Assembly (NCBI GenBank): GCA_025146925.1
Contig: CP102260.1
Coordinates: 387,001-451,000, forward strand
From: [Bacteroides] pectinophilus
Lineage (GTDB): Bacteria; Bacillota; Clostridia; Lachnospirales; Lachnospiraceae
Length of the DNA stretch: 64,000 bases
Reading direction: 5' to 3'
Positions 17,078-24,285 of the stretch are shown here, piece after piece. Each line of letters starts with the position of its first letter. Position 1 is the first letter of the stretch. The translations under genes and the position numbers were made by a program. Below the pieces are notes generated by a model, which did no database searches, was not told the DNA's origin, and saw nothing but the letters and a program-made list of their open reading frames with translations.

Positions 17078-17335
17078 CAGCAGTAAATCTTTGGAAAAAT
17101 AGGCTGCTTTTTTCTGTTGAGTAAGAAGTATCTTTTAATTCATATTTAGGTGGTTTGTCAATAGCAATAATATTTAATGCATAATCTGATTTAAGAGTGA
17201 ATTTCAAATTTTAGATTTTCAATAATCATGGGATAAAAATAACAGGGAGGATTATAGTTTTCGGAATAAAGCCGATATATAATATTAGAAACAATAAATA
17301 ATAAAGAACGGATTCAGAGAAGGAGGACAAAGGAT

Positions 17336-18091
17336 ATGTCAATGAATGTGAATACAACGGGTACTGTTTATGGAAGTTATCAGAATACCTACAAGGCAGG
17401 TACAGTAGATAAGAAAAAAGAAACAGCGAAAACAACAGAAAATGATAAGGTCAAGAAAAATGTGACAGAAAGTATAGCCGAAAAAAATCTAAGTAAAGAG
17501 GCACAAAAAATGCTTAAAGATATGCGTGGCTCAAGAACAGATATGGACTTTATGGTTGCAGATTTTGAAAATGGTGATAATGCTAAAGATATTTTAGCAC
17601 AAAGTGATAAAGAGTTTACGGTTATTTTCTCAAAGGAAGAAATGGAGAAGATGGCATCCGATCCCAAATATTATGCTGAAAAGATGCATAGTATTGAAGG
17701 TGCTTTGCGTATGTCGGATGAAATCAATGCTCAGTTTGGATTTGAAAGAGCATTTGGTAAGACAAACGGAATAGAAAACAGTGCAGATACTGATACAAAA
17801 ATAACAAAGTTTGGTATTTCTTTTAATAGTGATGGAACTACAACATTCTTTGCTCAATTAGAAAAAACATCAGCTAGTCAGAAAGAATATCTTGAAAAAA
17901 TTCAGGAAAAGAAAGCTGCGGAGAAGAAAGAGGCGAAGAAAAAGGAACAATTAAAGCAAATTGAAGTAAAAAAAGCTACTGTTCAAGCAAATTCAAAAGA
18001 TGAACTTTTGGATAAAATTAAAAATATTGAATGGAATTCTATCAAACCAGAGGATAATAAAATCGGTGGAAGATTTGATTTTTCAATTTAG
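17336..18091 (+). CDS. Hypothetical coiled-coil-rich protein (DUF6033-like)
   Basis: A 251-residue, lysine- and glutamate-rich soluble protein preceded by GGAGG. It contains LSKEAQKMLKDMRGSRTDMDFMVADF and YAEKMHSIEGALRMSDEINAQFGFERAF, which resemble the clostridial family I know as DUF6033, whose function is unknown. The last third is a highly charged coiled-coil stretch (KKAAEKKEAKKKEQLKQIE). Base composition is clearly AT-rich compared with flanking chromosomal genes, consistent with transfer. It is followed after 47 bases by a secreted-protein gene on the same strand. Confidence 0.65.
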   Translation: MSMNVNTTGTVYGSYQNTYKAGTVDKKKETAKTTENDKVKKNVTESIAEKNLSKEAQKMLKDMRGSRTDMDFMVADFENGDNAKDILAQSDKEFTVIFSKEEMEKMASDPKYYAEKMHSIEGALRMSDEINAQFGFERAFGKTNGIENSADTDTKITKFGISFNSDGTTTFFAQLEKTSASQKEYLEKIQEKKAAEKKEAKKKEQLKQIEVKKATVQANSKDELLDKIKNIEWNSIKPEDNKIGGRFDFSI

Positions 18092-18138
18092 TATATTTAG
18101 ATGGGGATGATTACATAAAGTATGGAGGTAGATTCATT

Positions 18139-18681
18139 ATGAGAAAACGTTTTTTTTCTATTATTGTATGTGTTGTCATGCTTTTTACAATGAATGTCAC
18201 AGCTTTTGCGGCAGAAACTCAGGAAAATTATTCGGAGACGGAGAAAACAATGACATTTGAAATAACTCCGACAGCATTAACTTCTGGATCATCACGACAT
18301 TCTGTTGGAATGTTAAATTCCTTTTTTGGAACAAATGATACAGTGGCAACTTCCGCTCTTGGTTCTTTTACAATCAGCAGCACATCTGTTCCGTCAGGCT
18401 CCACAATCAGTAAAATAGTGGTTACATCCACAAAAAGTAGTGGAAGTAGTGGAAACATCGAATTATTTGTTGCTAAAGATGAGGATAATGGAGATGGCAC
18501 ATTTGACAGATATACAGACAGCAAAAGTTGGAATAGTTCTCTTACTTTTGCAGATTTTGGCAATTATAATTTAAGCCCTGTTGGAAATTATTATGTTCAA
18601 TTTGAATCTACAAGGTATTCAACGGGAACTGTTGCAGCAGCAACATTAAAAAATATTTATGTCACAGTATACTATCATTAA
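18139..18681 (+). CDS. Small secreted protein of unknown function
   Basis: A 180-residue protein with a clear signal peptide (lysine/arginine start, hydrophobic core FFSIIVCVVMLF, cleavage likely after AFA near residue 24). The mature part is rich in serine and threonine and predicted beta strands (TSSTSVPSGSTISKIVVTSTKSSG) without cysteines or an anchor, so it is probably released or loosely bound. GGAGG precedes the ATG. AT-rich like its upstream neighbour, with which it may form an operon. No family recognised. Confidence 0.7.
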   Translation: MRKRFFSIIVCVVMLFTMNVTAFAAETQENYSETEKTMTFEITPTALTSGSSRHSVGMLNSFFGTNDTVATSALGSFTISSTSVPSGSTISKIVVTSTKSSGSSGNIELFVAKDEDNGDGTFDRYTDSKSWNSSLTFADFGNYNLSPVGNYYVQFESTRYSTGTVAAATLKNIYVTVYYH

Positions 18682-18706
18682 AATTTTATAATCCCCATTC
18701 TAAACA

Positions 18707-18748
18707 AGCAAAGATGTTGTTATTCAGTTAGCAGCATCTTTGCTTTTA
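18707..18748 (+). terminator. Intrinsic terminator after the secreted-protein gene
   Basis: AGCAAAGATG (18707-18716) pairs with CATCTTTGCT (18735-18744), followed by TTTT. Confidence 0.8.
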
Positions 18749-18916
18749 ATTGTATAATTGATATGACTATTGAGTTAGAATGACATTGATAGCGATAGAA
18801 AGCTATATATTACAGAAGCAGACTTTGATAAAAAAGCATTTGAGAGATTATATAAATTGAATATTATATAATCAGAGGTATATAGAACATGCACAGAGAC
18901 ACTATATTTCAATATG

Positions 18917-18941
18917 AAACAATGGTGCCTGACACAATAAA
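18917..18941 (+). repeat. GGTGCCTGACAC repeat, copy 1
   Basis: AAACAATGGTGCCTGACACA core followed by ATAAA; the same core recurs at 20364-20393 and 20565-20594. Motifs of this type are familiar near IS200/REP-type transposons, but no transposase is present. Confidence 0.7.
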
Positions 18942-19093
18942 AACGCATAGCCAAACTTCGCTCGGTATAACTGCCTGATTGTGTCGAAATTCGTATTTTA
19001 TCAATTATATCTGATAAAACTGGATTTGCGGTATTGAAAATCAGTTATAGCCGTGGTACCATATAGACAGTTTCAGAAGGGAGGCTGGTCTAC

Positions 19094-20308
19094 ATGATTA
19101 AACGAGAAATTTATATGAGCCGTATCCGTCCTTTTATCGGAAATGAGCTGATAAAGGTTCTGACAGGGATTCGCCGTAGTGGAAAATCTGTCATGCTGAG
19201 CCTGATCCAAGAGGAACTTGCCCAAAACGGGGTCCAACCAGAACAGTTTATTTCCCTGAATTTTGAGAACATGAGCAATGCACACCTTTGTACGGCTGTT
19301 GCATTGCATGATGAAATCCTTCGCAGAACAAAAGAAATCAGCGGCAAGGTTTATCTGTTCTTCGACGAAATCCAAGAGGTGGCTGATTGGGAAAAATGTA
19401 TCAACTCTTTCCGGGTGGAGCTGGATTGTGATATATACATTACCGGTTCCAACGCCAAGCTGCTTTCCGGTGAGCTTGCCACTTATCTTGCCGGACGGTA
19501 TGTGGAGTTCGTGATTTACCCGTTTTCATTCAGAGAGTTTATGGAGCTGTATCACACCGTTTACGAAGGTGCAGACGAAAGACAATGCTTTACAAAATAT
19601 CTGACGCTGGGAGGAATGCCCTATTTGAGCAACCTTCGCTACGACGATGCCGCCAGTCGTCAGTATTTGCGGGACTTGTTCAACTCCGTAGAGCTGAAAG
19701 ATATTATCAAGCGAAACAATATCCGTGATGTGGATATGCTGGAGAGAATTATTGCTTATATAACTTCCAACATCGGCACTACCTTTTCTTCCACAGCCAT
19801 TTCCAAGTATCTGAAAAGTGAAGGGCGCTCCGTTTCACCAGAAACGGTACTGAACTACATCAAAGCCTGCACGGACGCATTCCTGTTTTATCAGGTGAAG
19901 CGCCAAGACCTCCAGGGAAAGAAAATCCTGACCGTCAACGAGAAATACTATGTTGCAGATCATGGTGTCCGGGAAGCCGTGTACGGTGGCAACATGAAGG
20001 ACATTAACCTTGTCCTTGAAAATGTTGTCTACATGGAGCTGCTGCGCCGTGGTTATTCTGTGACTGTTGGGAAAGTCTCTGACAAGGAGATTGACTTCGT
20101 ATGTGAAGATCATGGGAAAAAGCTGTATGTTCAGGTTTCCTATCTACTTGCCTCGGAGGAAACCATCCAGCGTGAGTTTGGGGCGTTTGCCGGTGTTCGT
20201 GACAATTTCCCGAAATACGTTGTAACGATGGACGAACTGGATATGAGCCGAGATGGAATCAAACACCGCAATATTCGTGACTTCCTGCTGGCAGAGGAAT
20301 GGAACTGA
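19094..20308 (+). CDS. DUF4143-type AAA ATPase
   Basis: A 404-residue ATPase of the AAA_14/DUF4143 family. Walker A is GIRRSGKS (residues about 25-32) and Walker B is LFFDEIQEV (about 90-98), followed by the sensor segment YITGSNAKLLSGELATYLAGRY. The C-terminal DUF4143 part includes VLENVVYMELLRRGY and KEIDFVCEDHGKKLYVQVSY, a PD-(D/E)xK-nuclease-like strand pattern. The family is common on mobile elements and in variable regions; its biological role is not established. AGGGAGG lies 10 bases before the ATG. It is bounded on both sides by copies of the same short repeat, suggesting it moved as a cargo gene. Confidence 0.9.
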   Translation: MIKREIYMSRIRPFIGNELIKVLTGIRRSGKSVMLSLIQEELAQNGVQPEQFISLNFENMSNAHLCTAVALHDEILRRTKEISGKVYLFFDEIQEVADWEKCINSFRVELDCDIYITGSNAKLLSGELATYLAGRYVEFVIYPFSFREFMELYHTVYEGADERQCFTKYLTLGGMPYLSNLRYDDAASRQYLRDLFNSVELKDIIKRNNIRDVDMLERIIAYITSNIGTTFSSTAISKYLKSEGRSVSPETVLNYIKACTDAFLFYQVKRQDLQGKKILTVNEKYYVADHGVREAVYGGNMKDINLVLENVVYMELLRRGYSVTVGKVSDKEIDFVCEDHGKKLYVQVSYLLASEETIQREFGAFAGVRDNFPKYVVTMDELDMSRDGIKHRNIRDFLLAEEWN

Positions 20309-20363
20309 AATGTTCTTCTTTCACCAGAAGATATGCAGAAGTTCTTCCAATGCCGAGAATGAA

Positions 20364-20393
20364 AAAACAATGGTGCCTGACACAATAAATATT
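20364..20393 (+). repeat. GGTGCCTGACAC repeat, copy 2
   Basis: Core identical to copies 1 and 3 and shares the ATAAATATT tail with copy 3. It flanks the LysR fragment on the left. Confidence 0.75.
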
Positions 20394-20394
20394 A

Positions 20395-20564
20395 TGATAT
20401 GTCTGTATTTAACCGCTGTATAGAAACCGGGAATGTTCTCTTAATACTGGAATGTTGGCAGGATGTCCACCCGGCGCTTGTCAGTATCCCAGTGAAATGG
20501 GAATACAGCTCGCCGTATGGACTTTTGTATGCTCTGAATCCGCCGGATGATGTTATGCAGTTTG
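20395..20564 (+). pseudogene. Fragment resembling the C-terminal end of a LysR-type regulator
   Basis: The readable frame contains VSIPVKWEYSSPYGLLYALNPPDD, which resembles the last strand-helix of LysR-family ligand-binding domains. No HTH domain or upstream body is present, and the frame ends by running into the third repeat copy. It is therefore a short remnant trapped between two identical repeats rather than a gene. The LysR assignment is by eye and tentative. Confidence 0.45.
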
Positions 20565-20594
20565 AAAACAATGGTGCCTGACACAATAAATATT
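20565..20594 (+). repeat. GGTGCCTGACAC repeat, copy 3
   Basis: Same 30-base unit as copy 2, 201 bases downstream in direct orientation. Together they bracket the LysR fragment. Confidence 0.75.
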
Positions 20595-20748
20595 GTATAA
20601 ATGTCAATGCTGTTGTGGTACATGTTGTATTCTGCGTAAATGGTATTCATGTTGTGTCTCCTTTAAACCAATAAAAATATAGAAGCATTTCAATCAGTTC
20701 ACAATGTCACTTTTATTTTGTGTTATACTGTTTTATATAATTTTCTTG

Positions 20749-20767
20749 CCCTTGTTTTTGCCCTTAT
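20749..20767. repeat. Candidate attachment-site repeat, right copy
   Basis: CCCTTGTTTTTGCCCTTAT, one mismatch to 15360-15378 in the same orientation, 5.4 kb away. An inverted AAGGGAAACAATAAGGGAAAG-like stretch follows at about 20803-20823. Confidence 0.5.
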
Positions 20768-20977
20768 CAGAGTTCGTAAACACTGGTGGGACGATATAAC
20801 GCAAGGGAAACAATAAGGGAAAGCTCACCTGCGATAAACTTTGTGTTTTCAAGGGATTGAGAGATATTTGATAATAAAATATAACAGTTATTAAATCCCT
20901 TGGAATATATGAAATCTCAATTCCAGTTTTTAGAATTGATATAGCTTTGATATAGCTTTGATATGAAAGGAAATCCT

Positions 20978-21484
20978 ATGAGTGATGCAATAAAAAAGGC
21001 TTTGGGAAATTTGGAAGAAATAGTGCCGACTGGTGCTGATGGTTCTTATTATCAGGGACAGGAATTGGCTGAAAAAAAGTGTCAGGAAGTAGCTGCATTT
21101 CCCGGAATTGATACATTATATAAGTTGTATGCAGTGTTGAGAAAAACGTGGACAGCAGAGACGGCATATCCGTCATGTCAAGCAGAATGGGTTTCAACCG
21201 ATCCTTCATATGGGCAATGTGCTATTACAGCAATGCTTGTTTATGATATGTTTGGAGGAAGTATTCATCGCATCAGAGTGAACGGAGGAGGAACACATTA
21301 TTTCAACAAAATTGATGGATGTTATGTCGATCTTACCCGTGAGCAATTTGATTTATACGATATTCCGATAGCATACGAACCTAATGAGCAAATGAAAAGA
21401 GAGTATTGCGGAAAGAATCCTGACACTAAAAAGCGATACCATCAGTTACAGAAAAATATTATTCGTTATTTGAAGAACGAATGA
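20978..21484 (+). CDS. YunG-family protein
   Basis: A 168-residue soluble protein resembling B. subtilis YunG. The conserved core is LRKTWTAET, then DPSYGQCAITAMLVYDMFGG, then VNGGGTHYFNKIDGCYVDLTREQF. The spacing of Cys (in GQC), His (in THYFN) and Asp (in YVDLT) resembles a papain/transglutaminase-like triad, so a cysteine hydrolase activity is conceivable, but the family has no proven function I know of. The ATG at 20978 has AAAGGAA upstream; an in-frame ATG at 20963 overlaps that site. Monocistronic, at the right flank of the candidate integrated element. Confidence 0.75.
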   Translation: MSDAIKKALGNLEEIVPTGADGSYYQGQELAEKKCQEVAAFPGIDTLYKLYAVLRKTWTAETAYPSCQAEWVSTDPSYGQCAITAMLVYDMFGGSIHRIRVNGGGTHYFNKIDGCYVDLTREQFDLYDIPIAYEPNEQMKREYCGKNPDTKKRYHQLQKNIIRYLKNE

Positions 21485-21511
21485 AACACCCTCCAGTTTG
21501 CAAAGCTATCG

Positions 21512-22027
21512 CTAATTGAATATCTGATTCGGTTGTGCATCCTTTAATCCGCAGATTGCCGCCATCACAGCCATGTGCAGCTGTGCCGGAGTTGCTGGAA
21601 CTTTATTCTGTGTGCTGACTTTCAAACGGCGATCTTTTGCATTGAAATAAGCACGATAATTCTTGACCTGTTTTCGCATGACCGGATTCGATGTAGGCCA
21701 CATCTCATCCATCCAAATGGAAATTAGGTCTGTTCGGAACTCCTCGCTGTAAAGTTCTATATCCAAAAGTCAGTTATCATCCGGGTGATTATAAACACAC
21801 GGACTGTAAACCGGATAATTCGTGGTCAAATCATTCACAGTAAGCAGCTTCTTCACAGAAAACGGATTGTTCCCGGTCAGTGCAATCACTTTTGAATTCC
21901 GGCACCTTTCAGTGTTATCCAGCATTTTATTGTCGTTATCCGGCATAATCGAGGTCATTGAGGTCATAATCGAGGTCAACGAGGTCATGATCTCAATCAA
22001 TATGGACATACAAATCAACTTCACCAC
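21512..22027 (-). pseudogene. Unrecognised gene interrupted by an in-frame TGA
   Basis: Two open segments (22027 to 21773 and 21766 to 21512) are in the same frame and separated only by a TGA at 21770-21772. The downstream half (SEEFRTDLISIWMDEMW, then KVPATPAQLHMAVMAAICGLKDAQ) has no ribosome site of its own and would need a TTG start. The simplest reading is one ~170-residue gene broken by a nonsense change. The N-terminal part encodes a TSLTSIMTSMTSI stretch from GAGGTCAT repeats at 21950-21987. It is last in the minus-strand operon. I do not recognise the family. Confidence 0.45.
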
Positions 22028-22042
22028 TATATGCCCCGATTA

Positions 22043-22255
22043 CTAATTTTTCGCCTGATATTCCAGCTCCAGTTCATCCGCCAAATATGCGTCACTCATG
22101 CAGTGCATATCTGATACACCGTCCCGTATCAGCTGATAAACCTCGGAATGATAGAAAAAGTCCAACGCCGCATCCAGTGAAAGTCCCTGCTGTTTTGCAA
22201 AGCACTCAATCACACGGCTATATTTTTTCTGAAGTAAAATCGGATTTGCGGTCAT
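22043..22255 (-). CDS. DUF3791-type small protein
   Basis: A 70-residue protein of the DUF3791 type: QKKYSRVIECFAKQQGLSLDAALDFFYHSEVYQLIRDGVSDMHCMSDAYLADEL. The pattern of a helical N-terminal half, YxxI..G..D.H.mSd and a C-terminal helix is typical. GAAGGGAG lies 8 bases before the ATG. The gene directly follows the DUF3990 gene and is the second DUF3791 member in this operon, so DUF3990 is bracketed by two DUF3791 proteins. Such small helical partners may be antitoxins or chaperones for the DUF3990 protein; that is inference. Confidence 0.8.
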   Translation of the reverse strand: MTANPILLQKKYSRVIECFAKQQGLSLDAALDFFYHSEVYQLIRDGVSDMHCMSDAYLADELELEYQAKN

Positions 22256-22260
22256 AGTCT

Positions 22261-22722
22261 TTAACTCCCTTCAAAATGCAGCAAAGACAGTGCTTTTTCT
22301 GTACGGAAACAGATTTGCATGTTCGGCTTTTCATAACGTAACCGATTGATTGCTTCTGCTTTATCAATCAGTCCGTCAAAGAACAGCTCCACAGTATTAA
22401 ACACCTTGTCATTGGCAACACCGCCAAGTACAAGATCGTAATCTGTCATATCTTTTCCACTACGGCAATTCAAAATAAAGTCAAGCCATTCCTCGGAATA
22501 AGAATCGAATTTCAAAACTTTCAATTCCGTTTCCCGGCTCTCATCATATTCATATTTTGAAATAATACCGTCTTTCCCTCGGCGTTTGAATTTCCCACAC
22601 CACTTCGCAGCCTGCTCATACAGCGGCGTGACATAAAAGCCACGCCCGAAGTCTACGTTGGGGCGGGAATGAACCAAATCCGGCTGTGCAATATCTAAAA
22701 AAGAGCCATGATAGAGAATCAT
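22261..22722 (-). CDS. DUF3990 protein, ADP-ribosyltransferase-like
   Basis: A 153-residue protein of the DUF3990 family, which I place in the ADP-ribosyltransferase-like fold group. It begins LYHGSFLDIAQPDLVHSRPNVDFGRGFYVTPLYEQAAKW, a layout resembling the NAD-binding core of such toxins (YHG, then GRGFYVT and AxxWC). The rest includes VLKFDSYSEEWLDFILNCR and DLVLGGVANDKVFNTVELF. It starts by overlapping the upstream DUF3791 stop codon by 4 bases and is followed after 5 bases by a second DUF3791 gene. Toxin activity is a hypothesis from fold and context. Confidence 0.8.
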   Translation of the reverse strand: MILYHGSFLDIAQPDLVHSRPNVDFGRGFYVTPLYEQAAKWCGKFKRRGKDGIISKYEYDESRETELKVLKFDSYSEEWLDFILNCRSGKDMTDYDLVLGGVANDKVFNTVELFFDGLIDKAEAINRLRYEKPNMQICFRTEKALSLLHFEGS

Positions 22723-22955
22723 ACTTCCACACCCCTTTCTTTCATCACATCAAGGAGGTCATCTACGATATATTCCCGGCTCTGAGTGTGCAGCACTTCA
22801 TATTCCGGCACAATATAGCCGTTCAGAATATCACTCTTTTCGGTAAATGCCTGATAGACACGTTCTGCATCCACACCCAGCTTTGCCGCAACATTTTCAA
22901 TGCAAAATACGGCAAACTCAAGCTCATTGGAATTTTTAATCTTATCATCTGCCAT
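22719..22955 (-). CDS. DUF3791-type small protein
   Basis: A 78-residue protein matching DUF3791: NELEFAVFCIENVAAKLGVDAERVYQAFTEKSDILNGYIVPEYEVLHTQSREYIVDDLLDVMKERG. The ATG at 22955 has AAGGAGG eight bases upstream and is preferred over a TTG two codons earlier. It overlaps the DUF3990 start by 4 bases, so the two products are probably made in fixed ratio. Often such genes precede DUF3990 in gut Clostridia, which suggests a functional pair. Confidence 0.82.
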   Translation of the reverse strand: MADDKIKNSNELEFAVFCIENVAAKLGVDAERVYQAFTEKSDILNGYIVPEYEVLHTQSREYIVDDLLDVMKERGVEV

Positions 22956-22969
22956 CAGCAAGCCCTCCT

Positions 22970-23200
22970 TTACTTTATTTTAGCCAAAACATCCCGGAAA
23001 ATTGCATAATTCTTTTTCGCGCCGTCGTCCAGGTCGATGTCAGTCTGCTTTTTGTCCAGCTTCACACGCTCGCCGGTGGAAGCATTGGCAATCGCTTCAT
23101 CGGAAAGTCCTTCGCTCATCAGCTTTGCGGTAGAACGCATCTCGTAGAAAAGGAACGGTTCTCTGATTAAAGACGCAATATAAGGATAAGAATGATCCAT
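22970..23200 (-). CDS. BrxA-like N terminus joined to a PglX-like C terminus (possible BREX deletion scar)
   Basis: A 76-residue ORF with a good AAGGAGG site. The first ~40 residues (YPYIASLIREPFLFYEMRSTAKLMSEGLSDEAIANA) resemble the start of DUF1819/BrxA proteins of BREX phage-defence loci. The last ~22 residues (IDLDDGAKKNYAIFRDVLAKIK) resemble the C-terminal tail of BREX-type adenine methyltransferase PglX. In BREX operons brxA and pglX lie in this order on the same strand, so an in-frame deletion removing brxB, brxC and most of pglX would create exactly this ORF. Both matches are from memory; a small genuine gene remains possible. Confidence 0.5.
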   Translation of the reverse strand: MDHSYPYIASLIREPFLFYEMRSTAKLMSEGLSDEAIANASTGERVKLDKKQTDIDLDDGAKKNYAIFRDVLAKIK

Positions 23201-23214
23201 GATGCCGTACCTCC

Positions 23215-23433
23215 TTACTGTTCCTCTTTTTTATCAGGAACGAACTCCATGATGTCTCCAACATCGCAATTTAACACTGTACAAATCTTTTCTATAATAT
23301 CCATGCTGACATTTTCATCTTTCGACAGTTTCGACATTGTTGATGTACTTAAACCAGTCTGCAAACGTAAGTCTTTTTTAATCATGTCTTTATCAATCAG
23401 CATTTTCCACAGCTTTTTGTAGCATACTGCCAT
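23215..23433 (-). CDS. XRE-family helix-turn-helix regulator
   Basis: A 72-residue Cro/CI-type DNA-binding protein consisting of a single helix-turn-helix domain: YKKLWKMLIDKDMIKKDLRLQTGLSTSTMSKLSKDENVSMDIIEKICTVLNCDVGDIMEF. This compact form is common as the first gene of mobile, restriction or toxin operons. The ATG at 23433 with AGAGGTGA upstream is preferred over the upstream in-frame start at 23451. It heads the minus-strand operon that includes the DUF3791/DUF3990 genes and probably autoregulates it. Confidence 0.9.
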   Translation of the reverse strand: MAVCYKKLWKMLIDKDMIKKDLRLQTGLSTSTMSKLSKDENVSMDIIEKICTVLNCDVGDIMEFVPDKKEEQ

Positions 23434-23620
23434 ATTGTCACCTCTCACCATTATTCCTGCTCAAAGCTGAGTATTCTCGTTGCTTTCTCTATCATAGCAC
23501 AGAAGTGCGAGTAGTACAACCGAGATAATAAAATTACAGATTTCTATTCTGCAAGCTCGAACTTGAAATTCGTTTTTGTAATTCAAGCCGCATCCAGGTC
23601 AGAAACATAGAACAATAATC

Positions 23621-23650
23621 GAATAATTCTGTATGTTTTTCCACATACTA
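23621..23650 (+). promoter_or_regulatory. Sigma-G type promoter of spoVT
   Basis: GAATA (23621-23625), an 18-base spacer and CATACTA (23644-23650) fit the Bacillus sigma-G consensus (GHATR, N18, CATNHTA) at every position. spoVT is a sigma-G gene in B. subtilis. Confidence 0.8.
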
Positions 23651-23690
23651 ACTCCAAAGTTAATATATAGAAGAAAATTGGAGGAAGATT

Positions 23691-24248
23691 ATGAAGGCAA
23701 CAGGAATCGTACGTCGTATAGATGACCTCGGAAGAATAGTCATACCTAAGGAAATCAGAAGAACACTCAGGTTCCGGGAAGCTGACCCGGTTGAGATATT
23801 CACGGGAACGGACGGAGAGATTATTCTTAAAAAATATTCACCTGTAGGTGAACTTGGTGAATTTGCAAGACAGTATGCTGATGCATTGGCACAGACATCA
23901 GGACATATAGTATGTATAACTGACAGGGACAGAGTTATTGCAGTGTCGGGAGGTGACCGCAAGAGCCTCCTTGGAAAAGAAGTAAGCAGAGGACTTCAGA
24001 ATGTAATCGAAGACAGGATGAATCTCTGTACACAGCGCTCCGACAAGGAGTATGTGGACATTACGGCAGGGCAGACGGACAATCAGGAAGATTATGCATG
24101 GCAGGCAGTCAGCCCGATTCTTTGTGAGGGCGATGCCATAGGTGCAGTCATAATCACAAGCAGGGATGCAGGAAGCAGATGTACTGAGACGGAGAGCAAG
24201 CTTGCACATTCCGCAGCGGCATTTCTTGGCAAACAGATGGAATCGTAG
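23691..24248 (+). CDS. spoVT: Stage V sporulation transcription factor SpoVT
   Basis: Forespore regulator of 185 residues that adjusts sigma-G-dependent genes late in sporulation. The N-terminal AbrB-type swapped-hairpin DNA-binding domain is clear (MKATGIVRRIDDLGRIVIPKE, residues 1-50) and is followed by a GAF-like domain (about 55-180, with HIVCITDRDRVIAVSGG and VSPILCEGDAIGAVII). Length and architecture match SpoVT. GGAGGAAG precedes the ATG. It marks the right border of the accessory island and the start of a block conserved across Firmicutes. Confidence 0.96.
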   Translation: MKATGIVRRIDDLGRIVIPKEIRRTLRFREADPVEIFTGTDGEIILKKYSPVGELGEFARQYADALAQTSGHIVCITDRDRVIAVSGGDRKSLLGKEVSRGLQNVIEDRMNLCTQRSDKEYVDITAGQTDNQEDYAWQAVSPILCEGDAIGAVIITSRDAGSRCTETESKLAHSAAAFLGKQMES

Positions 24249-24285
24249 TACAATATAATAATACTACCGGAAATGAGGATAAGTA

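Larger units (their letters stand above)
18682..19093 (+). other. Non-coding stretch between secreted protein and ATPase genes
   Basis: Holds the terminator at 18707-18744, the first copy of the GGTGCCTGACAC repeat (18917-18941), and an inverted GACACAAT/ATTGTGTC pair (18931-18938 with 18979-18986 approximately). AGGGAGG at the end serves the ATPase gene. No convincing gene. Confidence 0.6.
20309..20977. other. Non-coding stretch with repeats, gene fragment and right attachment candidate
   Basis: Contains repeat copies 2 and 3, a LysR fragment between them, and the right candidate attachment repeat at 20749-20767 with its inverted partner near 20803-20826. A short tandem duplication ATATAGCTTTG occurs just before the YunG-like gene. 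No intact gene is seen. Confidence 0.6.

Noticed and set aside
20399-20581. 60-codon ORF as a real gene
   Set aside because: It starts just after one repeat and ends in the next; it is better explained as a trapped LysR fragment.
21950-21992. Four GAGGTCA(T) units as a regulator-binding iteron array
   Set aside because: The units lie inside the broken minus-strand gene and code a TSLTSIMTSMTSI stretch; no regulatory context is visible.
21822-22046. 74-codon plus-strand ORF
   Set aside because: Antisense to the interrupted operon gene and without a start site.
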